Assembly: GCA_009602735.1 (NCBI GenBank)
Contig: WELA01007798.1
Location: 186,001 to 250,000, forward strand
Direction of reading: 5' to 3'
DNA: 64,000 nt
Source of the DNA: Mesotaenium endlicherianum
Lineage: Eukaryota > Streptophyta > Zygnematophyceae > Zygnematales > Mesotaeniaceae
Both the position numbers and the translations under genes were made by a program. The notes beneath the pieces were generated by a model. That model was not told the origin of the DNA, ran no database searches, and was given only the letters and a program-made list of their open reading frames with translations. This document shows positions 46,683-56,675 of the stretch, one piece after another. Position 1 is the first letter of the stretch. The number at the start of each line of letters is the position of its first letter.

Positions 46683-46820
46683 TGTCGTGCGTTAAGAGAT
46701 CGGGTGCGCATTGTTGGCATAAGCAACACACAATAGACAGGCAGGCTTTGCTGCAATAAAGTCTATAATACAAACAGCTTTATAGGCCAAAAACGGAGTC
46801 AAGCGTCAAATGTTTAAATT

Positions 46821-46831
46821 CCCCCCCTAGC
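46821..46831 (-). promoter_or_regulatory. Polypurine tract of element D
   Basis: The minus strand reads AGCTAGGGGGG just after the last pol frame and just before the repeat whose other end is TGTCGTG. Confidence 0.55.
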
Positions 46832-46839
46832 TCTCAGCG

Positions 46840-47950
46840 TCAAGCTGATAGGCTGTGATCGCTGCCTAAGGCCAACTCAGAGCAGCCACTGCAAAACGAG
46901 TCTCGTGCGGCCACGCGGGCCAGCGGAGGGTTGAGGCAGCTGATGTGGTTGCAGCTGCCGCAGAGCAGCATCTTGGCCTCCTGGCCAGGGCTGTGGCAGA
47001 TCTGGCACGCCCAGTCCGTGGGCGGCCGCGCGTTGCGGGGACGGACCTGCAAGTCAAGGTTAGGAAGATGGCATGGTCCATAGTTCTTCGTGTGGTCCTT
47101 GTGAAGACGGCCATCTGTGCCTTCGAGCTCCAGCACACCTGTGGGTAAGACGCGCTTGACGCGCAGGATGACTGGCGAGCTGCTGGTGTCGAGGGTGTTC
47201 TTTGTCTGGCGTCGCAGGTACACAAAGTCACCTGCAGAAGTGCAACACTCGAGGACGATAGGCTCCTCCACGAGTCATGGCATACCTTAGCGTATCGCGA
47301 TGCTGTGCAGTGCCGAGGTTATCCATGGCCATGGGCATCAGGCGCTGAAAGAGCTGAGCACGCTGCCCGATAAGAGCGCTCCACGTCTCGGGACTGTCCA
47401 AGTCCAAGACGTTCTCGGCCACGATCCTGGCTGCTGCGGGCAGGACTGGGTGGCGGCCGTACAGGAGGAAGTAGGGAGAACGCGAGGCCAATGAGGCTTG
47501 CTTATTGAACCTGTACCCCATGGCCAACCACAGGAGTGCGTCGTCCTAGTGGGTGCTGTCGTGGCCAAAACAGTACTTCCGCAACCCAAGCTTGACGGTC
47601 TGCACCATGCGCTCTGCAAGGCCGTCAGCTTGTGGGTGATCGCGGGAGGTGGTGCGGTGGTTGATCATAGAGTGCTCCAGTAGCGTCTGGAAGCAGCCCT
47701 GGAAGTCCTTGCCCTGGTCGGTCAGCACTTTTGCGCAGCCACCAAAGCGGCTAAGGACCTGATCAAGGAAGGCCTCAGCGATCCCCTCACTGGCCTTGCT
47801 GGGCAAAGGCACAAGCTTAATCCACTTGGACATGTGCTCAATCATCACCAAGACATAGAGGTTGCCTCGGCAAGACTTGGGCAGCTCCCCCGCCAAGTCA
47901 AGCGACCACCTGTAGAACAGCCCCTGAATTGGGAGAGGGCTGAGAGCGAC
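46840..47950 (-). pseudogene. Integrase core and PHD-like finger of element D
   Basis: The integrase core starts LSPLPIQGLFYRWSLDLAGE, has KVLTDQGKDFQG (second Asp) and HPQADGLAERMVQ (catalytic Glu), then after a TAG near 47548 the segment ASLASRSPYFLLYGRHP. A frame change near 47250 leads to a C-terminal domain and then CQICHSPG, LLCGSCNHISCLNPPL and FCSGC. This is the C4HC3 order of a PHD finger, although the gap between the fourth Cys and the His is about three residues short. PHD fingers read histone tails, so this may stand in for the chromodomain of other gypsy families. Function in targeting is inference. Confidence 0.75.
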
Positions 47951-48312
47951 AGTGCACGCCGCCCTACCGCGTGCAACCCGACGACAGCGACGCCTACGTG
48001 GGGGCCGCGCGCGGCATGGTCATCGACCTCGAGACAGGCATGTTTGACCGCCCTCGCCCTACGGAGATGGAGCGTGCCATGGGCTTCTCGCCGCATTTGA
48101 CCCAGGTGGATGGCATCACCGAAGTCAAGCGCATTCGTCTCCTCGGCCAGGCCATTGATGCCAACGTCCTCACATGGATCCTGCTACAGACGAAGGCCTT
48201 GACGCCCCTCTATGCCGAGGCACGACACCCTGAGATGGAGCAGTGTTACACCCGGATGAATCGAGACTCTGACGCGGACAACGGTTGCCCACCTCCCGGC
48301 ACGGCCTGACAT
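47944..48312 (+). pseudogene. C-terminal fragment of a DNA (cytosine-5) methyltransferase in element D
   Basis: Residues TPPYRVQPDDSDAYVGAARG lead to VIDLETGMFDRPRPTEMERA, then MGF, and after a short gap RIRLLGQAIDANVLTWIL. The TE.ER.MGF block and the R..LLG.A-.-V....L block are motifs IX and X of C5 methyltransferases. The catalytic PCQ and ENV motifs and the SAM-binding N terminus are absent. The frame ends with TGA, about 110 bp before the RT frame opens. It lies on the plus strand together with RT, inside the inverted block, so it was originally between protease and RT. Cytosine methyltransferases captured by charophyte gypsy elements have been described. Without a database search the family is a strong guess. 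Confidence 0.6.
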
Positions 48313-48422
48313 TCTCAGCGCGAAGGTTCTAGGCCCCCAGCCCCCTTCTGTCCTTGCTCGCCGCCCGCACATGATTCCGACGCCAATTCTGGTTTGCTGG
48401 GGGGGGGCAGGAGGCGAGAAGA

Positions 48423-50718
48423 GTGCTCACAGTGACCCAGGGAGTTTCGTTGGCCATTTCTTTTTCCTTGCTTACGTCTCAGGCAGGTGTTCTAGGGCAG
48501 CTTGCGGCAGCTGCCAAGGAGGCAGCACCTACGACAGGACGCGCGCAGACAGCTGCAGGGCAGGTGACGCCGGCAGCACCACGGTTCACGCCAGCAGCAG
48601 GGCAGGAGGCGCCAGCTGCGAGGCAGGAGTCTCCACCAGCTGTCCCTACATGGAAGCTGGGGGGGACTCTCATTGAGGCCCAGGCCGCACAGCTGACGGC
48701 ACTGCTGGATGAGAGATGCAGTGTCAGCTTCGCCGGCGGCATGCACGACCTTGGACGCTACAAGGGGGACCACATGCGGATTCCTCTCACGACACAGGAG
48801 CCTATCTTTCTCAAGCGTTATCGCTACAATCACTTTGAGGATGGCCTGATTGGCACGCAGACGGGCAAGCTAGAGGACAGCAAGCTCATCAGGGAGTCGT
48901 CCTCGCGCTACGCCGCGCCCACAGTGATGCCAGCCAAGAAGGACGCCTCGGGTAACTGGTCCGAAAAGAGGATGTGGGGTGACTATCGTCGGCTGAACAA
49001 GGTCATCGAGCAGGACAGATATCCCATGCCAACACCCGATGAGATCTTCAATGACATTGGCACCTGCACTTGGTACTCAGTGTTGGACCTGCGCCAGGGC
49101 TTCAACCAGATTCCCATCGCCAAGGAGGATCAGCATAAGACGGCGTTCTGGGGAGCACAGCGTCTCTACTAGTGGGTAGTGATGCCCTTTGGATTGAAGA
49201 ACGCGCCTGCCACCTTTCAGAGGGTCATGGACAAGGAGCTGGCCGGTCTGCCCTTTGCACGGTGTTACGTCAATGACGTGCTCGCCTACAGTGAGACGTC
49301 TGAGGAGCACGTGGCTCACGTCACTGCTGTGTTGGAGCGCTTGGAGAACGCAGGGCTCAAGTGCCATCCTGGCAAGTGTACCTTTGGGACCCGAGAGTTG
49401 GAGTACCTTAGACACGTGCTCTCTTCGAGTGGCTTGGCTCCCCAGCTAGCCAAGATCTTGGCCACCACGGGCATTCCGCCACCCATTGATCTCTCACAGC
49501 TGCGCGCCTTCCTTGGCATTGCCAACTACTACCGACGCTTCGTGCCCGGCTTCAGCGAGTTGGCCAAGCCGCTCAACGACTTGCTGAGGAAGGGCGTCGC
49601 CTATGTATGGGGGGCCTAAGCAGCAAGCGGCGTTCGACAAGCTCAAGGAGCTCTTGGTGAGCGCTCCTGTGCTGCGACGGCCTGACTATGGAAAGCCCTT
49701 CATCCTGCACACCGACTGGTCGCAGGCAGGCCTTCGAGCGATGTTGGTACAGGAGCACAACGGCTTCGAGCATGTGGTGGCCTACGCCAGCCGCAGCAAC
49801 AACCGCGCGGAGGGCAACTACGGCTCCTATGAGGGGGAGTGCTTGGCGGCAATCTGGGCCATCGTCCACTTCAGGCACTACCTTTACGGCACCCAATTCC
49901 GCTTGGTTACTGACCATCAGCCGCTCAAGTGGCTCATGACGTCGGAGCGCTTGACCGGCAAGTACGCACGGTGGGCCCTCATCCTGCAGGAGTACACCTT
50001 TGACGTGCACCATCGCCCGGGCTCGACCATCATGGACGCCGACGGCCTCAGCCGCAACCCCCTGCCCTCCTCGAGGAACCTCTCAGTGGCTCGACATGAC
50101 GAGGATGAGCCAGTGGCCTGGCACGCGGCGACGTACCTCGCCTTCACCGTCGACGGCTACGTGCGGCCCGCGAGGCTCACTAACCTCGACATGGTGACGG
50201 TTACCACTCGGCGACTTGCTCTGACTGCAACAGAGGAGCAGGATACCTCGCAGCGCGGGCCCGAGGATGTGTGGGACAACGCCCCCGTCCTTCATTACGT
50301 CACCACCAAGGAGGTGGCACTTGGTGTCACCTCGAGGGAGCGCGACCGCATCCTCAAGCGCAGCCGCGACTTCGTCTTCATAGACGGGCGCATGCGACGA
50401 GTGATGGCGGACGGCTCCATCCTCGTACTGCCTGAGCCAGCCATAAGCAGCCAGCTGGTGCGCCGTGTGCACGAGGCGTTGGGGCACTTCGGTGTCAAGC
50501 GCACCCTCAGCCTTCTTCAGGCTGAGTACTGGTGGCACGGCATGACTAAGGTTGTGGCCGATGCCGTCAGCAGCTGCTCGCTCTGCGACCGCGTGCGCTC
50601 GAGCTTCACCGCGTCGTATGGCGGAGTTACGGAGCAAGCCCTCGTCTCGCAGAGGGGAGTGATCTCCCGCGCGCTGCACAGCGGAGTGAGCTTTTGGGTA
50701 TGCCGCGCCTCCTGAAGC
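48423..50718 (+). pseudogene. Reverse transcriptase, RNase H and integrase finger of element D (inverted block)
   Basis: The frame begins with an Ala/Pro/Gln-rich linker. RT follows: MWGDYRRLNKVIEQDRYPMP, YSVLDLRQGFNQIPI, VMPFGLKNAPATFQ, and at the active site CYVNDVLAYS. There the second Asp of the usual Y-x-D-D is preceded by Asn, so the centre is changed. A TAG near 49170 and a frame change near 49610 split it. RNase H shows ILHTDWSQAGLRAMLVQ, GECLAAIWAIVHFRHYL and VTDHQPLKWL. The integrase finger is HEALGHFGVKRT plus CSLCDR. Homology stops at about 50620, the inversion edge, and the frame runs on to a stop through GC-rich non-homologous DNA. Confidence 0.85.
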
Positions 50719-51190
50719 GGTGTTACCTTGCAGGAGCCCCTGGGCTGCTGCAAATAGAGGTACCCTGGGCGTGCGTGTCGGTAGGCCACGTGCGGTGGGC
50801 GTGCCGTAGCGGCGGACCTGCGTAAGGGGACGGGCCTGTTTGCGGGGGCCCGAGGATGCTGCTCCGTAGGGGTGTGGGCCGTAGCGGAGCTGCGTGCGGA
50901 GACGCGGACGCTGAGGGGTGCGTCTCTGCGGAGCAGGAGGCAGGGCGAGCAGCTCTAGCGGAGGCAAACAAGTGCGTGGTGCGGCACTTGTTGCCAGTGG
51001 AGCAGTCGTGCTGCTGCGGTCAGCTAGGACTGGCTGCGCCTCGGGGAGTCCTGCCAGACTCTGCTGCGATCTCATGTGAAAGATCTCGAAAGCCTGGCGG
51101 GCCCGTTGGCTTGCGCCGCGCGCGAGCTGTTGGAGTAGGAGGCGGGGGCTCCTCTGAAGGCGGCGGCGTGGGCTCCTCAAAAAATTCTGG
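50631..51190. other. GC-rich low-complexity DNA at the right inversion edge of D
   Basis: It is made of degenerate GCGGAG- and CGTAGCGG-like words. On the minus strand, where the N-terminal part of the methyltransferase would be expected, no methyltransferase motif could be read in any frame. Confidence 0.45.
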
Positions 51191-51202
51191 AGGCAGCTCC
51201 TC

Positions 51203-52210
51203 CTAGAGTTCTTCCTCGTCCTCCTCGGTGCACTCCAAGGACTCATCGTCGGACCTGCCAGAGTAAGCGGCCTGTCGCATGGCCTCCTCCTCTGATGCTG
51301 TAGTGCGAGGCCAAGAGTCGCCTGTGCGGTGCGATGGTGCAGGGGACGGAGACCAAGAGGCCATGCGGTACTCCAAGCGGACACCCACAGGCACGTCGTG
51401 GCGCACCCGGATGTCGAAACGGGCTGAGGGACCGCTAGAGGCAGCCTGCTGAGGTTGAGATACGGCTGCGGCAGCCGAGGCTGCTTCGTGGGCGCGTGCG
51501 GCCATACTGACAGCGGCAGCTGCATGTGTGTGGGCCTGAGCGGCATCGGCGGCCATCTGCCTCATCATGGCTGTATGTGCCGCGGCGATGCGCACCTGCT
51601 CCCTGGCCTGAGCGGTCAAAAACGCGGCCTGCTCCTGGGGCGTACGGTGCAGCTCTGCCATGGGTAGGTCGGGCTTCTCGTCTTGTGGCTCGAGCAGATC
51701 AACGCCCACGGAAACGTCATCCTCTTCGGGTTCTCCCTTATCGGTATGAACCACTGGCCGATCGTCATCAAGGGCCATGAAGCCATAGAGGGCGGTCACT
51801 GCGGGGCGCCGGTCGACAATGTCGAGTGGCAGGGACGTCGTGCGGGTCCCTCCTGATCGCCAGTCGAGCCGATAGAAGACTCGCTCTGCCCAGTTTTCGA
51901 CTGCGGCACCGATGGGAAAGAGAACGTCCTGTCCCAAAAGAACGTCGAAGGTCTCCGATGCGGTGACCAACGCATGCTGATGGATGGTTGTCTCATCTGG
52001 CGTGCCTGGGCAAAGCGTGAAGAGCAGTGTCAGTTGCGTGCACCCGGTGACAAACTCGGAAGTGCCGGCCGCGGTGTTGATGCGCGTGGGCGAGTCTTCC
52101 AAGTCGGCTGAAGACAGCCCCAGCTGGAGGAAGTAGCGGAGGCTGATGAGGACCGGCTGCGCTCCAGTGTCAAACATGATGCGCTGCGGGGCCGGAGAGT
52201 TGACCAGCAC
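51203..52210 (-). CDS. Retropepsin-type protease domain of element D (335-codon open frame)
   Basis: The active-site motif IMFDTGAQPVLISLRYF is near residues 11-27. A flap-like region and DVLLGQDVLFPIGAAVENW follow, as in retroviral-type aspartic proteases. After that come an ALDDDRPVVH segment and an Ala-rich helix (AAAVSMAARAHEAASAAAA), which also occur in element E in the same order. The open frame begins just before the active site with no convincing Met of its own. It is probably part of a gag-pro polyprotein joined by frameshift. It has no internal stops. Confidence 0.78.
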   Translation of the reverse strand: MLVNSPAPQRIMFDTGAQPVLISLRYFLQLGLSSADLEDSPTRINTAAGTSEFVTGCTQLTLLFTLCPGTPDETTIHQHALVTASETFDVLLGQDVLFPIGAAVENWAERVFYRLDWRSGGTRTTSLPLDIVDRRPAVTALYGFMALDDDRPVVHTDKGEPEEDDVSVGVDLLEPQDEKPDLPMAELHRTPQEQAAFLTAQAREQVRIAAAHTAMMRQMAADAAQAHTHAAAAVSMAARAHEAASAAAAVSQPQQAASSGPSARFDIRVRHDVPVGVRLEYRMASWSPSPAPSHRTGDSWPRTTASEEEAMRQAAYSGRSDDESLECTEEDEEEL

Positions 52211-52239
52211 GATCCCCTTGCAAAAACGCGGCGCTAGGG

Positions 52240-54480
52240 GTGCTGATCATCCTGCGCTCATGCGTAGGTCGCGCGGGTGCGGCTCGCATTGCCGCTAAGG
52301 CGTCAAAAGACGGCCTGTTGTTGGAGGCGCGGGAAGCGGCACTGCGAGACAGGAGCAGGAGCTGAGCTGCCTGCCGCGTAGCCTCCATGGACACGCCAAG
52401 CTCGGCGAAGGACACCGCCGACATGCGGTGTAGTGCCAACGAGATGACCTCGACGTTGAGCTGCACCGTGACCATTGGTGATGCAAGCGCGTGCGGCGCG
52501 GTCGCCACTGGCGCTGTAGGCGTCTCCAGCACGCGAAAAGATCGGGGCACGCGCGGCGCCTTCTCTGTGCGGCGACCCTGATCCGGTTCGGCGTGTTTCT
52601 GTGCCACCGTGGTTCGCCTCGCGGCTGCCACGAGCGTGTCCTTGCGGCCTGCGCTGCTGATGGCTGCGCGGCTGCCAAGGGGCAGCGTGCGGGCACAGCA
52701 GGCCTCTTTGGCCGTCTTTGTGACCGCAGGGACCGACGCAGCCGCTGCCGCTGACCATGCGGGTGCTGCTGCTGGCCCTTGTGCGGATGCGGCGGAGGCA
52801 AGCGCAGCTGCGGGCGCAAGCGCCGAAAGAGTTGACGGCAAGGCTGGCGCAGCTGCTGCCGGCGCAGCTGTCACCGACGCTGCTAGCAAAACTGCTGCTG
52901 GCGCAGCTGACGCGGGCGCTGCTGGCACAGCTGCTGACGCCGCTGGGGCAGCTGGAGTGGCTGCTGCGGGCACGATGAACGTGGCTGCGGCTGACATGAC
53001 TNNNNNNNNNNNNNNNNNNNNNNNNNNNNNNNNNNNNNNNNNNNNNNNNNNNNNNNNNNNNNNNNNNNNNNNNNNNNNNNNNNNNNNNNNNNNNNNNNNN
53101 NNNNNNNNNNNNNNNNNNNNNNNNNNNNNNNNNNNNNNNNNNNNNNNNNNNNNNNNNNNNNNNNNNNNNNNNNNNNNNNNNNNNNNNNNNNNNNNNNNNN
53201 NNNNNNNNNNNNNNNNNNNNNNNNNNNNNNNNNNNNNNNNNNNNNNNNNNNNNNNNNNNNNNNNNNNNNNNNNNNNNNNNNNNNNNNNNNNNNNNNNNNN
53301 NNNNNNNNNNNNNNNNNNNNNNNNNNNNNNNNNNNNNNNNNNNNNNNNGCTGCTGCCGTCGCAGCTGACACAGACGCTGCAAGCGCACCTGCTACTGGCG
53401 CAGGCGACGCGGGCGTTGGTGGCCCAGCTGCTGCCGCGGACGGTGCGGCTGCAGCTGGTACAGCTGCTGCTGGCACAGCTGTGGCTTGCGCGGCTGCCAG
53501 GGGGCTGCCAAGTGGCGCCCCATGGACGCTTCTGATGGGACGTCGCCGCGTCGCTAATGCGGTGGCAGCGTCCTCTCTGGCTGCCGCGTGCGACGCTCGC
53601 GGTGCGACTGTCCTGATACGCGCGCACGCAAGAACCCCCGTAGCGCAGATAACGCTGGCGCTGGGGTTATGTGTGCGGCCAGGGTTTAAGCCCCGGCTGT
53701 CTGGTGTCTAGCGGGCTCCGTCGGCGCTTAGGCCAGAAATTTGGCCGTGCAGCGCAGTCAAAGATGCCCGTCCCTGGCTGGTAGTGCCGGCCGTCAGCGC
53801 CAGATGCGTGCTGGCAAGACTGGGCTGCGCCTGCGTGCCAAGTGGCAGCACGTGTGCGCAGCAGACGTGTGGTACTGCTGCCGCTGTCAGGGGGCCGTCC
53901 GGTGGCGCCCCTTGGGGACTCCTGGCAGCTCTGGCGCGTCTTGTCTGGCGAGTGCCGGCGTCGGACTTGCCTACCTGGCATGAAGTACGTGGGGCGCCCC
54001 CTTTGGCGCGTGCGTTCGGCGGGACCCGGCAGCGAGACGCGCGCTGCAGCTGGGGTTTTGCGCGCGGTCTGAGTTTAGGCCCTTGCTGTGTGCGGCTGTG
54101 CGTGTGCCGGCTTTGCCCCGTATGGGAATCCGGACGCACAGCGCAGTCAGGAATGCCCCCCCCTCACTGAGGGTGGCATTTGCGCGGGCCTGATTTGTGC
54201 GGTCCGTATCGGGCCGTGTGCGCGTGCCAAGTGGCGACGCGTGTGAGTGGCTGCCGGGCGCGAGCGCTGCTGCGATCGCGAGGCCGTTGTCATATTGCCG
54301 GCTGCGTAGCGTGGACCGCAGCGGGTGACAAGACGTGCGTGCGGACGCGAGCGTGCGGCGACTGGCGGGAGCTGCCTTGCCTGCCGTAAGCGTGACAAGT
54401 GGCGGCTCTTGCTGACACCTGCGGCGTGACACGGGCCTGCAGGGGGCAGCCGGACCGGCGTGTGCACAGATGTGCGCACG
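52240..54480 (-). pseudogene. Gag-protease linker of element D (Ala/Pro-rich, with gap)
   Basis: The minus strand has a conserved stretch, SPMVTVQLNVEVISLALHRM then SAVSFAELGVSME, matched in element E by PVMTVQLSAEVLSLALHRM and a similar continuation, so this part was protein-coding. Beyond it the sequence is dominated by GC-rich Ala/Pro-coding repeats and by imperfect units (for example the GCTGGGGTT...GGTTTAAGCC type near 53660 and a relative near 54050). Frames are open on several strands because of composition, so exact coding limits cannot be set. Confidence 0.5.
53002..53348. other. Assembly gap (347 N)
   Basis: Unknown bases lie within a run of GCTGCTGGCGCAGCTG-like repeats on both sides. 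Open frames crossing it are artefacts. The gap is most likely a collapsed GC-rich tandem repeat. Confidence 0.98.
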
Positions 54481-54487
54481 GGGTCGA

Positions 54488-56183
54488 TCAGCGCAAGACG
54501 CGAGTGGTCGCAGCGACACCGTCCAGTTGGCGCAGCGGTCGTGTTGCACCCACTGGCCCCGCCCAAGCTGGGGCCGGCTGGGCTCGTGACAGCCGTGCGG
54601 CGTAGACCAGCGGCAATGCTGGCGCTGGCGCTGACGGTGCTGGTGCGTTTGCAGGCACCTCGGCGGCTGTATCGGCGGTGGTCGTTGACGAGGTCACGCC
54701 GACCTGCAGCCTGCCAGCTGGCAGACTCTCAAGCACTGTGCTGTCGTCGCTGACAGATGTCAGCGTGACGCGTGCAGGACGGGCAAGGGCAACTGCGCGG
54801 GCTTGTGCAAGGCCAGCAGAGGCAACTGTGCGGGCGCCTTCAGCTCTCGTCCCGCGTACTCCGCCGACGTGCGGACGCGCGTCCGGCTGTAGCGATGCAG
54901 CTGCATCACGGGGCTGCGTCTTGGGCAGCCACGTGTTGGCACCCGGTGTGTGCGCAGGGACTGTGCCGAGGCATGCTGGCGGGGCTGCTGCCTCTCTCGC
55001 CGGTACGGATGCGAAGACGGCTCCGCATGCGTCGTAACTATCGGCGGCTAGGTAATTGCGGAGCCTTGCAATCTCCGCGTTGGCCTCCACGAGAGCGTCG
55101 CTGAGGTCGTCAAAGCTGATGTAGTCGGCGCCAGGGGTCAGCGCGGCATCTGTCGTGGCCGCTGCTGCCGTCATCGCGGCGCGTCCACCCGTACGAGGGT
55201 TGCGCGCGTCTCTGTGTCCTGTGGCGAGCGTCGGGCCGTTGCGAGCGCGCCCATTCTCGGTGTCGCGCTTCTTCTGCAGGCATACGACCTGCAGGTGGCC
55301 GGCCTTGCCACAGTAGGTGCAGTCACCGGGCTTGCTGTTCTGCACAAGCGTGCAGTCACGGCGGGAATGGCCTGTCTTTCCGCAAGACCAACAGGGTTCG
55401 CTCGTTGTGGCGGCCACGGAGGTGCGGCCACGCAAAGCTGTGCGCTGCTGTGTCTGCTGAGGCAGTTGAGAGCGCTGAGTCTGCTGCTGCTGTTGCTGGG
55501 GCTAGCGGGGAGGCGTCGTGCGCATCAAGGAAGATGGCAGCAATGAGGCCTCTTGTCGCACGCCCGTGGATGCTAGCCCCACACAGTCGCTGATGTTGCT
55601 CCGTGCGGCGGCCAAGCTTTGCTTCTCAACGGAGAGGTAGGCCTGCTCTAGAGAGTACTCAGAGCCGTGGCGGTCGATGAGGGGGACAATAGCCCTCTCC
55701 CTCAGTCGTGGCTCAACGGCGCGCAAGAAGATCTCCGCCGCCTCTCAATTAGTGACAGTGCCCACGTCTCGTCGTAGGTGCGTCAAGCGCCGGTACATTA
55801 TGCGAACGGTCTCGTTCCTGCGGCGGACAAAGTGGTGCAGCTTGTACACTTTCTCTTCAATAGCGGTCTAAAAATCTCTCTTGAGGATGTCCCAGAAGGC
55901 TTAAACTGGGTCGGCTAGAAGAGTAGCCACTGGCGGGTCTCCCACGAGTTCGGTGCGGGCTCAAAGCTCGGCTTCCTTCTCACAGAAGGTGTCGCGGGCC
56001 TCGTGAGAGAGATAATGCATAAATGTGTCAAAGATGTCACGCTTTGTTAGCGCTGGCATCTTGAGCCTTGCGGCCGCGAAGTCAGACTGAAACTCCGAGA
56101 TGGTATCTTTCAGGTCACAAGTGCCTGGCCTGCCGCTGAAGCGATAGGCGGACTTGTCAGTCTTGACCTCTTGATCACCTGCC
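54488..56183 (-). pseudogene. Gag of element D with two zinc knuckles
   Basis: The start is MAGDQEVKTDKSAYRFSGR. A gag-like core (EFQSDFAAARLKMPALTKRD, MYRRLTHLRRDVG and EAAEIFLRAVEPRLRERA) is followed by a Gln-rich hinge and two CCHC-type knuckles, CWSCGKTGHSRRDC and CTYCGKAGHLQVVC. The C-terminal tail is Ala/Pro-rich. Stops near 55959, 55899, 55869, 55746 and 55503 break the first half; the second half (55435-54488) is open. Nucleocapsid-type RNA binding is inferred from the knuckles. Confidence 0.8.
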
Positions 56184-56411
56184 ATAGGGTACCAGGTGTC
56201 GTAGTGAGGCCACTGGGATGATGGCTCAGTGAGTACTGCAGGTTGCTGTAGAGCAAGATGATCCCTTTCAGAGGTTTCAGTGATAGTACTGAGATCTGAG
56301 TCTGAGTCTCCCTCACTAACCCCTTCGCAGAAAGGCTGATAAGAAAGTCCACTACGGGTAGGTATATGCTGAAGATTCTAATTGCGTGAAGGCAAAGAGA
56401 GATCTTTTTAG

Positions 56412-56534
56412 AAGTAAGGAGTGTGTATCCTCCAGAGTGGGCACCTCAAAACTGTAAAACAGGTAAGAAAACAACTAATGAAGTATGGCCCAGAAAATCA
56501 CTGGAAGCACATCATGATCTTCAAGAGTAGCCCC
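56412..56534. repeat. ~125-bp repeat shared with 45668-45796
   Basis: Both copies contain GTAAGAAAACAACTAATGAA and CATCATGATCTTCAAGAGTA in the same order and orientation. Neither reads as protein. Here it sits between the leader of D and the end of E. I cannot assign it to a family. Confidence 0.6.
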
Positions 56535-56536
56535 AT

Positions 56537-56571
56537 TGTAGTGAAACAGATAGATAAAGTACTTAATAAAA
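56537..56571 (-). repeat. 35-bp scrap of a family C LTR end
   Basis: TGTAGTGAAACAGATAGATA and the following bases equal the terminal 35 bp of the family C LTR with one change. It adjoins the cut end of element E. Confidence 0.7.
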
Positions 56572-56675
56572 TGCGTGAGGTTGCGGCAGCTCGCGCTGGT
56601 CGAGCGGTCATGCTCGGGCTGGCAACATGGGCCCGTTGCACAGCGGTAGGCCTTGCTGAATTTGGCGGACGAGGG

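Larger units (their letters stand above)
46683..56411 (-). mobile_element. Element D: GC-rich gypsy retrotransposon with methyltransferase and PHD-like modules, internally inverted
   Basis: On the minus strand: gag with two zinc knuckles, a long Ala/Pro-rich linker with an assembly gap, a DTG protease, then a segment lying on the plus strand (methyltransferase tail, RT, RNase H, integrase finger), then back on the minus strand the integrase core and a PHD-like finger. A purine run (CTAGGGGGGG) follows the last frame. Flipping 47950-50620 restores the order gag, protease, methyltransferase, RT, RNase H, integrase, PHD. GC content is far above the flanks, and the same family recurs as element E. 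Confidence 0.82.

Noticed and set aside
50631-51190. N-terminal half of the methyltransferase on the minus strand
   Set aside because: No motif I, PCQ or ENV signature could be read in any frame, so I did not extend the methyltransferase call.
50083-51546. 487-codon minus-strand frame overlapping RT/RNase H of element D
   Set aside because: It is antisense to a clear RNase H and finger domain on the plus strand. It is open only because of GC content.
52170-53627. Very long frames crossing the run of N in both directions
   Set aside because: Unknown bases create artificial open frames, and GC-rich repeats lack stops in all frames.
53500-54420. CRISPR-like or satellite array
   Set aside because: The units are imperfect, uneven in spacing and GC-driven. 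There are no regular repeats with unique spacers.
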